A stretch of 64,000 nt of DNA, taken from positions 124,001-188,000 of the forward strand of contig JAKFVQ010000020.1 in NCBI GenBank assembly GCA_021732085.1. The letters are read 5' to 3'. How positions within the stretch are numbered: the stretch's first letter is position 1; every line of letters starts with the position of its first letter. Both the position numbers and the translations under genes were made by a program. This DNA is from Candidatus Obscuribacterales bacterium. Lineage in GTDB: Bacteria > Cyanobacteriota > Vampirovibrionia > Obscuribacterales > Obscuribacteraceae. Of this stretch, positions 1 to 8,459 are shown piece by piece. The notes under the pieces are model-generated. The model searched no databases. It was given only the letters and a program-made list of their open reading frames with translations, and was not told where the DNA came from.

Positions 1-382
1 CGGTGTAGCGGATCCATCTCGGTGCGATTTTGAAGTAGCGCTGTTCGGGCATGTTTGCATAGCGCTCAGAGCCAGGATGTTTTTGCACATGCTTCTTTTG
101 GCAGCGCGTCATTTCGGCGCCTTCAAGTAGTTCTGTCGTTCCTTCTAGTTGGATAGTGACTGCTTCGTCCCATCCAACGACCAGTGAAACATTTGGATTC
201 GCTTCAATGTTTCGAAATTTGCGGGTGAAATTCTTTGTGCCGAAAACGAGTGCAAAGTCCTCTAGCTCAGTGAAGGCAACTACTGCTGATTGTGGCTTGC
301 CTTGCCAAATAGATGATACGACCGCAAACATTTGGCTCTCGAAAAACTTTTGGACTAATTTACGTTTGCTCGATTCATCCAT
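1..382 (-). CDS. Pyridoxamine 5'-phosphate oxidase-like (FMN split-barrel) protein, C-terminus cut by window edge
   Basis: Reading leftwards from an ATG at 382, the frame stays open to the window edge (127 codons). The protein begins MDESSKRKLVQKFFESQMFAV and continues with the pattern of PNPOx-like split-barrel proteins: a short N-terminal helix, a strand around AVVSSIWQGKPQSAVVAF, a segment with LVFGTKNFTRKFRNIEANPNVSLVV, and a further strand leading to an FKIAPRWIRYT-type end. In this family the 'TRKFRNIEANPNVSLVV' part is the usual 'KxxNLxxNPxVSL' flavin-site strand-turn. Members bind FMN, F420 or haem, so the substrate cannot be told. It lies 3 bp downstream of the membrane-protein gene on the same strand and is probably co-transcribed. 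The C-terminus is outside the window. Confidence 0.75.
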   Translation of the reverse strand, partial: MDESSKRKLVQKFFESQMFAVVSSIWQGKPQSAVVAFTELEDFALVFGTKNFTRKFRNIEANPNVSLVVGWDEAVTIQLEGTTELLEGAEMTRCQKKHVQKHPGSERYANMPEQRYFKIAPRWIRYT

Positions 383-385
383 AAA

Positions 386-1075
386 TTAGTGTTCGTCGAA
401 GAATTGATCGTTTTCGTGTTCAGCTGGGCGAGGTCTAGTTGCCGGACGAGCGGACCTTCTTGGCGAAGGTTTTCGGTCGCGGTCCATGCGATCGATAGAG
501 CGCTTAATTCCTTTTATACTGTCAACGAGATCTGGTGTGTCTGAAAGATCTGGTGGCACTGATTGATCTACGTTTTGCTGAGTGACGTCGTTCGCTTCCA
601 TTGTGTGCAAATGAGGTGGGACGCTTCCAGCATTCTTTGCGCCTTTAAGCCATTTCCAATGCTTGAAGGCTGCTGTGCAGGCTAGGAAAAATGCGCTTAT
701 GTTTACGAAGCCACCGATCTCTCGGAACATGGCACCGCCGCTGGTGAAGAAGAGCATGATTCCGACGGTGACCAGGTAGCCATTCTTGTGCCACCATGGA
801 CGTTCATAGTTTTTCGTCGCAAACATGAAGAATAATGCCGGCAAAATTAGGATCGATAGTGGACGTGCCTGGAATCCTGTTCGCTCGGGATCACCAATCC
901 AGTAAGTTCCACTTGTCCAGCCGCTGCTGTAAGTGCTTGGTAGGCTCACTGCCAGGGTGCCGAAGGAATCGCTGTCTTTTACCAAAATGAATAATGTAAG
1001 GAATTGCATGATGAATGCAGCAACCATCATCTTTCTTGGCGTAGTGAAGGTTTTCCAGGGTTCAAGTTTGATCAT
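386..1075 (-). CDS. Small membrane protein of unknown function
   Basis: A 229-residue protein with about four predicted membrane segments in its first 140 residues (around MVAAFIMQFLTLFILV, ILILPALFFMFAT, VTVGIMLFFTSGGAMF and NISAFFLACTAAF). A polar, Arg/Pro-rich cytoplasmic-looking tail of about 85 residues (RPATRPRPAEHENDQ) follows. I do not recognise a family. The layout of short membrane helices plus charged tail is like small integral-membrane (DoxX/TspO-size) proteins, but no signature supports either. It ends 3 bp before the start of the PNPOx-like gene, so the two form a tight pair. The ATG at 1075 starts the frame; no strong Shine-Dalgarno was seen. Confidence 0.65.
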   Translation of the reverse strand: MIKLEPWKTFTTPRKMMVAAFIMQFLTLFILVKDSDSFGTLAVSLPSTYSSGWTSGTYWIGDPERTGFQARPLSILILPALFFMFATKNYERPWWHKNGYLVTVGIMLFFTSGGAMFREIGGFVNISAFFLACTAAFKHWKWLKGAKNAGSVPPHLHTMEANDVTQQNVDQSVPPDLSDTPDLVDSIKGIKRSIDRMDRDRKPSPRRSARPATRPRPAEHENDQFFDEH

Positions 1076-1392
1076 GATAGCTACACTTCTTGTTTGACTA
1101 CGCGACGGCGCTCGGCAACTCTACTTGCGGTTCACATCGCAGGCATTCTCCGAACGCAGCTAATTATATGAGGTTTTCGAATTCGCAGACACAGACTATG
1201 AATGTATAGTTTTTAGGAAGCAGCCATTCGAAGCAGGCTTGAAGCCTGCGCTCCCACTTAGCGCTCGGATTTGGCGTTTCGATTCGGGGAGAGTTGCGCT
1301 TCTCAAATTGGGCAGAGTTGAGCTTCTCAACTTTGCGCTTCGTGAGCATTGCGCTTCGTGTGGGTCCCGCCCGTTTATCGTGGGCTTTAGCT
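1076..1392. other. Intergenic region with a palindromic repeat and GCGCTTC direct repeats
   Basis: No convincing gene. At 1228-1255 lies a palindromic element (GCAGGCTT, one base, AAGCCTGC, then GCTCCC) that recurs in inverted orientation at 6067-6094. Just after it, 1290-1362 carries four short direct repeats of GCGCTTC or GAGCTTC followed by TCAA or GTG. The region separates the membrane-protein gene from the end of the histidine kinase gene on the same strand, so it must also hold the promoter of the former. No clear promoter was found. Confidence 0.5.
1228..1255 (-). repeat. Dispersed palindromic repeat, copy 1
   Basis: Reads on the minus strand as GGGAGCGCAGGCTTCAAGCC followed by TGCTTCGA. 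It matches the copy at 6067-6094 at about 24 of 28 positions by hand alignment. The core is an 8-bp perfect inverted repeat around one base. It resembles REP-type intergenic palindromes; function unknown. Confidence 0.5.
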
Positions 1393-2781
1393 CTAAATTG
1401 ACACAGATGGAAAGCGGGCCTCGGCTAGTGTGCCGGTTCCGTCGCTTCCGTCTTTCAAATGGATCGATGCCTGGTGCGCGTCGGCGATTTCTCTTACGAT
1501 GGCTAATCCCAAACCGCTACCGGATTCTTTGTTGCCCAGTATTCTATAGAAGCGTTCGAACACTTGCGAGCGTTCGCCCTTTGGAATGCCAGGTCCGTTA
1601 TCGTCAACGGAAAGAATCGGTTGACCGTTATCTAGCTGTACGCGAACAGTTATTCGCCCACCACGCTGCGTATATAGCACCGCATTCTCAACGAGGTTGA
1701 ACAGCATTTCGTAAAGACTTGAACGATCGCCATCAATTATTTGGGGCTTGTCCGAACCTTCAAAACCCAGGTCGATATCCTTTGCTAGCGCCTGCGGAAC
1801 AAGTTCTCGGGTGACATCGCGCGCGACCGAATTTAAGTCGAGCTTCTCTTTGCTCATATTTTTGAAAACCGCGGGCTCCACTCTGGCAAGTGCTAGAAGC
1901 TGTTGCGCCAATCTTGTCGCACGCACTGCACTGGTGCCGATGTGTTTAAGTGATTCTTTGATTTCGTCCTTTGAGCTCTGCCGCAGTGCCAGTTCCGTTT
2001 GAGTCTTCAAGCCGGCAAGAGGAGTTCTCAGCTGATGTGCAGCGTTTGAAAGGAATCGTTTCTGCGCATCGCGATCGTCTTGCACCTGGATCAAAAGTTT
2101 GTTGATTGCGATGACGAGCGGTTTGACTTCCTTCGGTACATTTATCTCTGACAGTGGACGCAGATCAGATGGTGAGCGGCTTTCAACAGCTTCCTTCAAA
2201 GAGTTGAGAGGCTTAAGTCCGCGAGCGACACCTAGCCAGACTGTGAATGCGGATAGGAAAATCAGCAGCACCTGGGGAACCAAAACGCCAAGCAAAATGC
2301 TCTGAATTAGCTCACTGCGGCCAGTAATTGTCTCGGCCACTTTGATGACGATGCGCGAATTCTTGTTTTGCGAAGGGACCTCGATAATGCCTATTCTGAC
2401 GGGCGCACCTTCAATCGCGCCATCGAAAAAGATTGGTTCTTCGCTGATTTTTTCATTCGGTGGTGCATCCGGAATGTAAACGTCGCCGTTGATTACTTGT
2501 CCCTTCGCGCCAACAATTTGATAGTACAAAACGTCCTTGTCACCATGCTTCAAAATCGCGCGGGCTGCCGGAGGCATGTCGACTGTCAATTCGGAGCTTG
2601 TGTAGCGCAAACGGTTAGCGACTGAGTGAGCATTGTCGAGCAAAGCATCATCATACGCATCAGTTGCGAAGTTGACTGCCATAACATACGTGACGCACCC
2701 GCCTACGAAGCAAATTGTGAGAATCGGCGCTAAGAGCCAGCAGAGCAAGTGGCGGCGAATTGATGAGGTAAACGGCTTCAT
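1393..2781 (-). CDS. Membrane sensor histidine kinase, QseC/TctE-like
   Basis: A 462-residue transmembrane histidine kinase. There is an N-terminal membrane helix (LLCWLLAPILTICFVGGCVTYV), a periplasmic sensor of about 130 residues resembling the 2CSK_N/TctE sensor, and a second helix (LLGVLVPQVLLIFLSAFTVW). A HAMP-like linker follows, then the HisKA box AAHQLRTPLAGL with the phospho-accepting His. The HATPase domain has N (NLVENAVLY), G1 (DDNGPGIP), F (FERFYR) and G2 (GSGLGLAIV) boxes, all intact. The start ATG overlaps the stop of the upstream response regulator (ATGA, 4 bp), so the pair is translationally coupled. QseC/TctE/PmrB relatives sense signals such as metals, tricarboxylates or polymyxin; the ligand here is unknown. 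Confidence 0.9.
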   Translation of the reverse strand: MKPFTSSIRRHLLCWLLAPILTICFVGGCVTYVMAVNFATDAYDDALLDNAHSVANRLRYTSSELTVDMPPAARAILKHGDKDVLYYQIVGAKGQVINGDVYIPDAPPNEKISEEPIFFDGAIEGAPVRIGIIEVPSQNKNSRIVIKVAETITGRSELIQSILLGVLVPQVLLIFLSAFTVWLGVARGLKPLNSLKEAVESRSPSDLRPLSEINVPKEVKPLVIAINKLLIQVQDDRDAQKRFLSNAAHQLRTPLAGLKTQTELALRQSSKDEIKESLKHIGTSAVRATRLAQQLLALARVEPAVFKNMSKEKLDLNSVARDVTRELVPQALAKDIDLGFEGSDKPQIIDGDRSSLYEMLFNLVENAVLYTQRGGRITVRVQLDNGQPILSVDDNGPGIPKGERSQVFERFYRILGNKESGSGLGLAIVREIADAHQASIHLKDGSDGTGTLAEARFPSVSI

Positions 2782-3446
2782 TCTTTGTTTTCCAAAAGAT
2801 ACCCAAGCCCGCGTATCGTTCGCACGGAAAGTCCGTAAGGTTCTATCTTTTTGCGCAATCGGTGCATGAGAACTTCGATCGCGTTTTGGCTGACTTCCTG
2901 ATCGAATCCGTACATATGATCTAAAAGTTGTTCCTTGCTGACGACCCGGCCAGGGCGTTGTAAAAGCAATTCGAAGACTGCAAGTTCGCGCGAAGAGAAT
3001 TCGATAGCTTCGCCGTTGATTGTGATGCAGCGCGAAGCCGTGTCCATGCGAACTGGTCCGTAAACGATTTCAGTTTCAGCGCCGTAGTTGCTGCGTCTGA
3101 TCAGCGCTCGCACGCGAGCTTCGAGTTCCGGTAAATCAAATGGTTTGGTCATGTAATCATCGGCACCAAGATCCAATCCGGATACGCGATCTCCCAGTCC
3201 ATCTCTTGCCGTCACGATAAGTACCGGGAAGCGTTTTCCATTCGCTCTCAATCTCTTCAGCACTTCCAGCCCGTCAAGCTGTGGCAGTCCGAGATCTAGA
3301 ATCGCTAAATCGAATGGTGCAGAAGCTATGGCGACATCGGCATCAGAGCCGCTGGCAACGTGATCGACCGTGAAGCCGCATTGTCGCAACGCTTTTGATA
3401 TGCCGTTCGAAAGAACTTCATCATCTTCTGCAAGAAGAATTCGCAA
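2778..3446 (-). CDS. OmpR/PhoB-family response regulator, QseB/TctD-like
   Basis: A two-domain response regulator. The receiver domain has acidic pocket residues AEDD, phospho-acceptor Asp in LAILDLGLP, Thr in VTARD and Lys in TKPF. A C-terminal winged helix (SSRELAVFELLLQRPGRVVS ending TIRGLGYLL) binds DNA. I chose the TTG at 3446: it gives MRILLAEDDE, the standard family start, and GAGG sits 8 bases upstream. The frame itself extends to another TTG at 3473. That makes 222 residues, the usual QseB length. It is the first gene of the pair with the histidine kinase, whose start overlaps its stop. Its own promoter should lie in 3447-3761, shared divergently with the aminotransferase gene. Confidence 0.9.
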   Translation of the reverse strand: MRILLAEDDEVLSNGISKALRQCGFTVDHVASGSDADVAIASAPFDLAILDLGLPQLDGLEVLKRLRANGKRFPVLIVTARDGLGDRVSGLDLGADDYMTKPFDLPELEARVRALIRRSNYGAETEIVYGPVRMDTASRCITINGEAIEFSSRELAVFELLLQRPGRVVSKEQLLDHMYGFDQEVSQNAIEVLMHRLRKKIEPYGLSVRTIRGLGYLLENKE

Positions 3447-3761
3447 GTAGTGATCCTCTCTGGCCAAGCTCAAAACGGCTTAATCTTGCTGCCGTTTTTC
3501 GTGCTCCCAATTTTACTTGATGTCAATCGGAAGAGTCTTGCGCCTATTTGGAAAGGAAATTAACTGAGACCGAGTGCTGCGGACTTCCCTTGCCTAGAGG
3601 GCGATTGCGGAAGCTGATATCTCTACAATATGTTCTAACCCCTGCGCTTCTGAAAGCTCTTAAGCGTATTTTGAGCGTTTAGTAAGCTTGAAGTAAGTAA
3701 TTTGGGATATCCTCTTGTAGTTTGCTTATCAGCTTATTAACTTTCCTTCAAGAAGGCGTGT

Positions 3762-5240
3762 ATGACTACCAAGACGGAAGCCGTTACTCCTGAGCTGCTC
3801 GAGAACGAGTGCCCAGGTCTTAAATTCACCGATATCTCCCCTGCCGAAGCAGCCAAAGTCAAAAAAGACGAAGAAGACTTACTGAAAGTCGAAGCGAAGG
3901 TCTGCTCGCACGGTGACACCGTTCACTATGCCGAGCGTCCAACATTCTTCGAAGACTGCAAGGGCAGTTTCCTTTATGACGGAGAGAAAACGCCTTTCCT
4001 CGATCTCCAAATGTGGTATTCCGCTGTAAACCTCGGATACGCCAATGAGAAGATCAATAACGCTCTCAAAGATCAAATCGACAAGTTGCCGCAACTTGCT
4101 TGCCAGTACTTGCACAAAGAGAAAGTGTATCTGGCAGAGAAGTTGGTGAACAGCATCAAGCGTTCTTTCGGAAAGGAAGGACGTATTCACTTTAATGTCG
4201 GTGGTGCACAGGCCGTTGAGGATGCGCTTAAGTTGGTTCGTAAGACAACCGGCAAGAGCAGAATGCTGGCGTTTGAAGGTGGTTATCACGGACGTACATT
4301 AGCTGCCTCATCTATCACATCTTCATATCGCTACCGCGAAGCTTATGGCGAATTCGGCGACCGCGCTGAGTTCGTGCCATTCCCGTATTGCTTCCGCTGC
4401 CCCTACGGCAAGAAGGTCGAAAGCTGCGGCAACTATTGTATTGAGCAAATCGAGCGCAAGTTCGACCACGAATACACCTCGTGGTGGAATCCAAAGACCA
4501 AGAAGTCCGAGTTTGGTGCTTTCTTTATTGAAGTAGTTCAAGGCACCGGTGGATACATCGTTCCACCAAAGGGCTATTTCGAGAAGTTGGCAAAGATTTG
4601 CCGCGAGCGCGGAATCATGATTGTGGATGACGAAATCCAAATGGGATTCTTCCGCACAGGTAAGCTCTGGGCGATGGAACACACCGGTACGCATGCCGAC
4701 GTGATGGTTTTTGGTAAAGCTTTGACGAACGGGTTGAATCCGCTGTCCGCAATTTGGGCGGGTGAAGAACTCATCTCACCGGATAAATTCGGACCTGGAT
4801 CAACGCATTCAACTTTCTCTTCCAATTCACTTGGCACTGCCACGGGATTGGCTGTTATGAAGGCTTTCGAGGAAGGCGATTACGTCACGTCAGTTCCAGA
4901 GAAGGGCAAGTATTTCCTCAACCTGTTGAACGACTTACAGAAGAAGCACAAAGAAATCGGCGATGTAGATGGATTGGGATTGGCATTGCGCATGGAAATG
5001 TGCGAAGCCGACGCTTACACTCCGAGCCGTAGACTCGCTGACATGATGTTCCAGAAGGGCTTGGATGGCGAACTCTCTTACGCTGGTAAGAAGATGGGAC
5101 TCATTCTCGACATTGGTGGCTACTACAAGAACGTCATCACACTTGCACCATCGCTCGATATTACATATAGGGAAATGGACATGGCCCACGATCTATTGGA
5201 TCAACTGCTCACAATTTCTAAGAAGGAATTGGGCATGTAA
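3762..5240 (+). CDS. Class-III PLP-dependent aminotransferase (aspartate aminotransferase family)
   Basis: A 492-residue fold-type I aminotransferase. It shows the GGAQAVEDALKLVR phosphate-loop region, the AFEGGYHGRTLAA motif that stacks on the cofactor, IVDDEIQMGFFRTG with the Asp that binds the pyridine nitrogen, and the Schiff-base Lys in VFGKALTNG (about residue 319). The FPYCFRCPYGKKVESCGNYC insert is typical of the GABA/ornithine/broad-substrate racemase branch, so substrates may be 4-aminobutyrate, 5-aminovalerate or hydrophobic amino acids; the sequence does not decide. An N-terminal extension of about 50 charged residues precedes the catalytic domain. AAGG lies upstream of the ATG at 3762. 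It is divergent from the two-component genes and is followed by a strong hairpin at 5249-5281. Confidence 0.88.
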   Translation: MTTKTEAVTPELLENECPGLKFTDISPAEAAKVKKDEEDLLKVEAKVCSHGDTVHYAERPTFFEDCKGSFLYDGEKTPFLDLQMWYSAVNLGYANEKINNALKDQIDKLPQLACQYLHKEKVYLAEKLVNSIKRSFGKEGRIHFNVGGAQAVEDALKLVRKTTGKSRMLAFEGGYHGRTLAASSITSSYRYREAYGEFGDRAEFVPFPYCFRCPYGKKVESCGNYCIEQIERKFDHEYTSWWNPKTKKSEFGAFFIEVVQGTGGYIVPPKGYFEKLAKICRERGIMIVDDEIQMGFFRTGKLWAMEHTGTHADVMVFGKALTNGLNPLSAIWAGEELISPDKFGPGSTHSTFSSNSLGTATGLAVMKAFEEGDYVTSVPEKGKYFLNLLNDLQKKHKEIGDVDGLGLALRMEMCEADAYTPSRRLADMMFQKGLDGELSYAGKKMGLILDIGGYYKNVITLAPSLDITYREMDMAHDLLDQLLTISKKELGM

Positions 5241-5248
5241 TCAACCTG

Positions 5249-5281
5249 CGCATGGAGATGCCATCGCGGCATCTCCATGCG
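5249..5281 (+). terminator. Perfect 14-bp hairpin after the aminotransferase gene
   Basis: Arms 5249-5262 (CGCATGGAGATGCC) and 5268-5281 are perfectly complementary around a 5-base loop, 9 bp after the aminotransferase stop. No U-run follows, so it may be a Rho-assisted terminator or an mRNA-stabilising hairpin. An ATG at 5252, which opens the frame of the next gene, lies inside the stem and is an unlikely start. Confidence 0.55.
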
Positions 5282-5332
5282 TTGAGCTGCTTCCCGGGGC
5301 AGCAACAAAGAACCCAAATTGAGGAATCCGTT

Positions 5333-6064
5333 TTGCAAAAGATACAAGTGTTCTGTGATTTCGATGGAACAATCACCACTCGTGATACCGTCGATATCTT
5401 GCTAACTGAACTTGCTGATCCAGCCTGGGAAGAGATAGAAGAGGAGTGGGTTCAGGGTAAAATTGGTTCGCGGGAATGCATGTCCAGGCAGGTTCCTCTT
5501 ATTCGCGGTGGTTGGCCTGCCGTTAGAGAGATTCTCGATGGACTGCAAATCTCAGAGGGCTTTGTTGAATTCGTTGATTGGTGCAAGGACCGATTGATTC
5601 CTGTTGCCGTCGTAAGCGACGGGCTTGACCGCGTCATCCAGTATGTTCTGGATAAGCATCGCATTCGCGTTGATCGCGTCTATGCCAACCACTTGGAAGA
5701 ATCGGCATCTGGTGAGTTCAGCCTGCATTTCTCATCCCGCCCCCGCTTAATGGGCTGCCAGTCGGGCGTTTGCAAATGCCAAATCGCTGGGCAAGCGGGC
5801 GCCTACCAAACAATTCGCGTTGTAATTGGCGATGGACGCAGCGATTTTTGCTGGTCGAAAGAAGCCGACCTTCTTTTCGCGAAGAGCAAATTGATCAATT
5901 ACTGCGCCGAGCAAGGCATCGGACATAATCCATTCGAAACCTTCTTCGAAGTCCGCGATACGCTGCACATGGTCTCGCACGGGCGCTACGAAGGCATTGT
6001 CTTCAACAAGCCAGCCGTCGTCCAGCCTGCTGTTACTCCTGCACCATCTGTAGTGCTCCCTTAA
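5333..6064 (+). CDS. HAD-superfamily phosphatase, MtnX/SerB-like
   Basis: A haloacid-dehalogenase phosphatase with motif I FCDFDGTIT (nucleophile and acid/base Asp), motif II VVSDG, and motif III around VVIGDGRSDFCWSKEADLLFAK. The layout and the Cys-rich stretch (MGCQSGVCKCQIAGQ) match the MtnX-type 2-hydroxy-3-keto-5-methylthiopentenyl-1-phosphate phosphatase group. That reaction would belong to methionine salvage, but no other salvage gene is in the window, so the substrate stays open. I chose TTG at 5333: GAGG lies 8 bases upstream and the product starts MLQKIQVFCDFDG, as expected for the fold. The longer ATG form would begin inside a hairpin. It lies 92 bp after the aminotransferase gene, on the same strand. 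Confidence 0.8.
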   Translation: MQKIQVFCDFDGTITTRDTVDILLTELADPAWEEIEEEWVQGKIGSRECMSRQVPLIRGGWPAVREILDGLQISEGFVEFVDWCKDRLIPVAVVSDGLDRVIQYVLDKHRIRVDRVYANHLEESASGEFSLHFSSRPRLMGCQSGVCKCQIAGQAGAYQTIRVVIGDGRSDFCWSKEADLLFAKSKLINYCAEQGIGHNPFETFFEVRDTLHMVSHGRYEGIVFNKPAVVQPAVTPAPSVVLP

Positions 6065-6066
6065 TT

Positions 6067-6094
6067 GGGAGCGCATGCTTCCAGCGTGCTTCGG
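6067..6094 (+). repeat. Dispersed palindromic repeat, copy 2
   Basis: GGGAGCGCATGCTTCCAGCG followed by TGCTTCGG begins 3 bp after the phosphatase stop and matches the copy at 1228-1255 in the other orientation. A more degenerate third copy may sit near 6211-6240. The rest of 6065-6275 shows no gene. Confidence 0.5.
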
Positions 6095-6275
6095 AGTCTT
6101 GTCCCCCTGGCGGGAAGCAGGCTTCAGAGCGCAAAACCGAACTAACAGTGGCATGAGGAGCGTTTGAGAGATCAGCCTTCCTCCGGAAGTTTATTAAGCC
6201 TTTTGAGTGTGGAGCACACGTTCCCAGCGCTGCTTCCGAAACTTTTCGGTGGACGGAAGAAGCCTTGAGCAAGCT

Positions 6276-6518
6276 CTATCCTGCCTGCGATTTAGTATCA
6301 GCGGGTTTTGGCTTCGGTTCTACTGGCTTTGGCTCGTTTGGCGGCCACTCGAAGGGCGGATTGCAGTCCGGGCATGTGCCTATTGCTACTTTGTCAGCAG
6401 AGGACTTTTGTGCTTGCTGGGCAAACAAAAGGTTTAAGGCTTCTGTGCCGAGCTTGTTTGCTTCGTCTGATGCGGTTACTGATTTTGATTCGAATTGAGC
6501 AGCTTGTTCAAAAGCCAT
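6276..6518 (-). CDS. Small uncharacterised protein with Pro/Lys-rich tail
   Basis: An 80-residue protein starting MAFEQAAQFESKSVTASDEANKLGTEA. It has a helical, Ala/Ser-rich first half, a CPDC pair (GTCPDCNPPFEW) and a tail of Pro-Lys repeats (EPKPVEPKPKPADTK). GAGGG stands 6 bases upstream of the ATG, which supports translation. The two Cys could bind metal or form a disulphide, but a single CxxC is weak evidence. I do not recognise a family. It is flanked by gaps of about 200 and 360 bp and appears to be a single-gene unit. Confidence 0.55.
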   Translation of the reverse strand: MAFEQAAQFESKSVTASDEANKLGTEALNLLFAQQAQKSSADKVAIGTCPDCNPPFEWPPNEPKPVEPKPKPADTKSQAG

Positions 6519-6880
6519 AATAATCCCTCACTCTAATTCGGTGGCTTCGTGCGCACCGATCTTCCAATTTCGTGGGGGATGTAGGCGGTCTGAATCGATA
6601 GTAGTTTGGTGGCAATAAGGTTGTAAAGTGATGCTTCTCTAAGGCTTCTGCTAAAAACGCAAAGCGCCCTGCTGTCAGGAGATCGCGAACGCTTCTAGAA
6701 GTTTAGATCCGATTCACAAAGATTCAAAATCCCGAATTCACTTGTGTTTAGCATGATGGTGGCTCTTGCGAACGCAAAATGCGGGTTTCAAGCAGGCTCT
6801 CCGACGCTGGTCGTAAGGTCAGCGTAAGGATCGCTGGATATTCTGAAATCCTGGAGAAACTAGGAAGTCGAAAGCTATAT
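6519..6880. other. Intergenic region between divergent genes
   Basis: About 360 bp lie between the start of the small minus-strand gene and the chosen start of the hydrolase. It must hold both promoters, but no convincing -35/-10 pair was found. If the hydrolase starts at the upstream ATG (6779), the gap is 260 bp. Confidence 0.4.
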
Positions 6881-8440
6881 ATGGATGTAGTTGAAAAGAA
6901 TATTTTGCTTCAAGACCATAAGACCACTGGAGTTGTCCTAATTCACGGATTGACCGGCGCGCCAACAGAGATGAAGCCGCTGGAGAAATATATGCGTAAG
7001 CTCGGCTTCGAAGTCGAGAATGTTTGCCTCGCCGGACATGGCGCCGGGCACGCAGAAATCATCGCTTCATCTTGGACGGAATGGGTTGATAGCGCTCGCC
7101 AAGCAGTGCAGCGGATGCTGAAGAGTTTCGACCAGGTCATTATTGCGGGACTTTCAATGGGTGCCGTAATCGGCTCTATCATCGCCGGGGAGGAAAAACG
7201 CGTCAGCGGCTTAGTCATGATGTCGCCAACCCTGCGTTACGACGGCTCAGTTTTGTGCAACAGTGTTATCGACTGGATATATCACTCGGATTTTGTCACG
7301 CGCACTGTTGCTAACACATGCAAAGTTGTGCCATTTGTCGGAAGCAATTTCTACTGGGAAGAGCTGCCACCTTATGGGATTCGCGACGAGCGAATTCAAC
7401 GCCAGATCACCAAATCAATCGAGGCAGCCAAGATTTCTGGAAGCAACGATTTTGGAAGCTTCCGCACTTACTATAAGAATCTTGCTGATATGGTTGATTT
7501 GGTTGACCACGCAGCTGAGCGTTTTTGCAGAGTGAGCTGCCCGACATTACTGATGTACACGCTGGACGATACTCTGGCAAGCATCAACAATGCAACTCGT
7601 TGCTACCTAAACATCGGCAGCGAGAATAAAGCCTTCTTCGTATTGAGCGGATGTGACCACGTGATGACGCTCGATCTGCAGCGGCATCTTGTCCACAAAA
7701 TGGTCGGTCGTTTCGTTCAGAATTTCTCCAGTACAACTCCTGAACACAAGACTGTTCGCAACATGATCGGGCCCGTGCTGTCCGAAGCGAAGTTTGCAAA
7801 AGAAGCAACCATCACCAGTACAATTAGTCCCGAAATGCATGGCTTGAGCAAGGATGAATGGCAGCAGATTTATCCAAACAAGCGCTATGCTCATATGGCA
7901 CCGGTGTCGGATGTCGATCAACTTCACTCCGTTGTGGTTCGCGACCGCGATCAAACAATTCTGAATTTGCCAATGTTCATCGGCAGCTATCAGCAGTCTG
8001 CGCAAAGTTCGCTTCCAAAGATTCTCTCGAACGTATTGCTCGGAAAGAATGCCACCGTTCTTGGTATTGGCAGTCTAAATCACGAAGTACCAGGTCTGGG
8101 TGTGAACGACGAAGGCAGCAAGGACTCGAAAGCATTCGCAGCAGCAAGCTTGCATCGCATCATCAACTCAATTGCGAGCACCGCTAAAGTGAACGCCATT
8201 AGTTGTGTTCAGGAAGCAATGCCCTCATTGCCGTTGCCCTACACGATGTTGCGCGCCAGTGATAACAAACCGATACTTCCTCACGAAGGTATTCACCGTC
8301 TGCTCACGGGGCAAACAGCGTTCCATCATTTGAGCCCCGTTCTCAACTGGCTCTCACGCTCAATTGAAATCGCGCTTCCACCCAAACGCATCGCAAATCA
8401 AACAGGCGAGCTGCTACTAGACGAAGCTGCTGTAGGCTAA
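6881..8440 (+). CDS. Alpha/beta hydrolase (carboxylesterase-like) with an additional C-terminal domain
   Basis: The first 250 residues or so are a complete alpha/beta hydrolase like thermostable carboxylesterase Est30: oxyanion motif LIHGLTGAPTE, nucleophile elbow GLSMGA, acid in YTLDDTLAS and His in LSGCDHVMTLD. After that come about 240 residues with no family I recognise (segments LHSVVVRDRDQTILNLP and LGIGSLNHEVPGLGVNDEG). They lack membrane helices or a signal peptide. The family is normally about 250 residues, so this is a fusion or an extended form. I prefer the ATG at 6881, which puts the HG motif at the usual distance; an in-frame ATG at 6779 would add 34 basic residues. It could act on acylglycerols or short esters, probably in the cytoplasm. 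Confidence 0.75.
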   Translation: MDVVEKNILLQDHKTTGVVLIHGLTGAPTEMKPLEKYMRKLGFEVENVCLAGHGAGHAEIIASSWTEWVDSARQAVQRMLKSFDQVIIAGLSMGAVIGSIIAGEEKRVSGLVMMSPTLRYDGSVLCNSVIDWIYHSDFVTRTVANTCKVVPFVGSNFYWEELPPYGIRDERIQRQITKSIEAAKISGSNDFGSFRTYYKNLADMVDLVDHAAERFCRVSCPTLLMYTLDDTLASINNATRCYLNIGSENKAFFVLSGCDHVMTLDLQRHLVHKMVGRFVQNFSSTTPEHKTVRNMIGPVLSEAKFAKEATITSTISPEMHGLSKDEWQQIYPNKRYAHMAPVSDVDQLHSVVVRDRDQTILNLPMFIGSYQQSAQSSLPKILSNVLLGKNATVLGIGSLNHEVPGLGVNDEGSKDSKAFAAASLHRIINSIASTAKVNAISCVQEAMPSLPLPYTMLRASDNKPILPHEGIHRLLTGQTAFHHLSPVLNWLSRSIEIALPPKRIANQTGELLLDEAAVG

Positions 8441-8459
8441 TTCTCCACAACTCTCCCGC

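Noticed and set aside
5252..5332. Longer ATG start of the HAD phosphatase
   Set aside because: The ATG lies inside a perfect 14-bp hairpin and adds a segment with no homology; the TTG at 5333 has a good Shine-Dalgarno.
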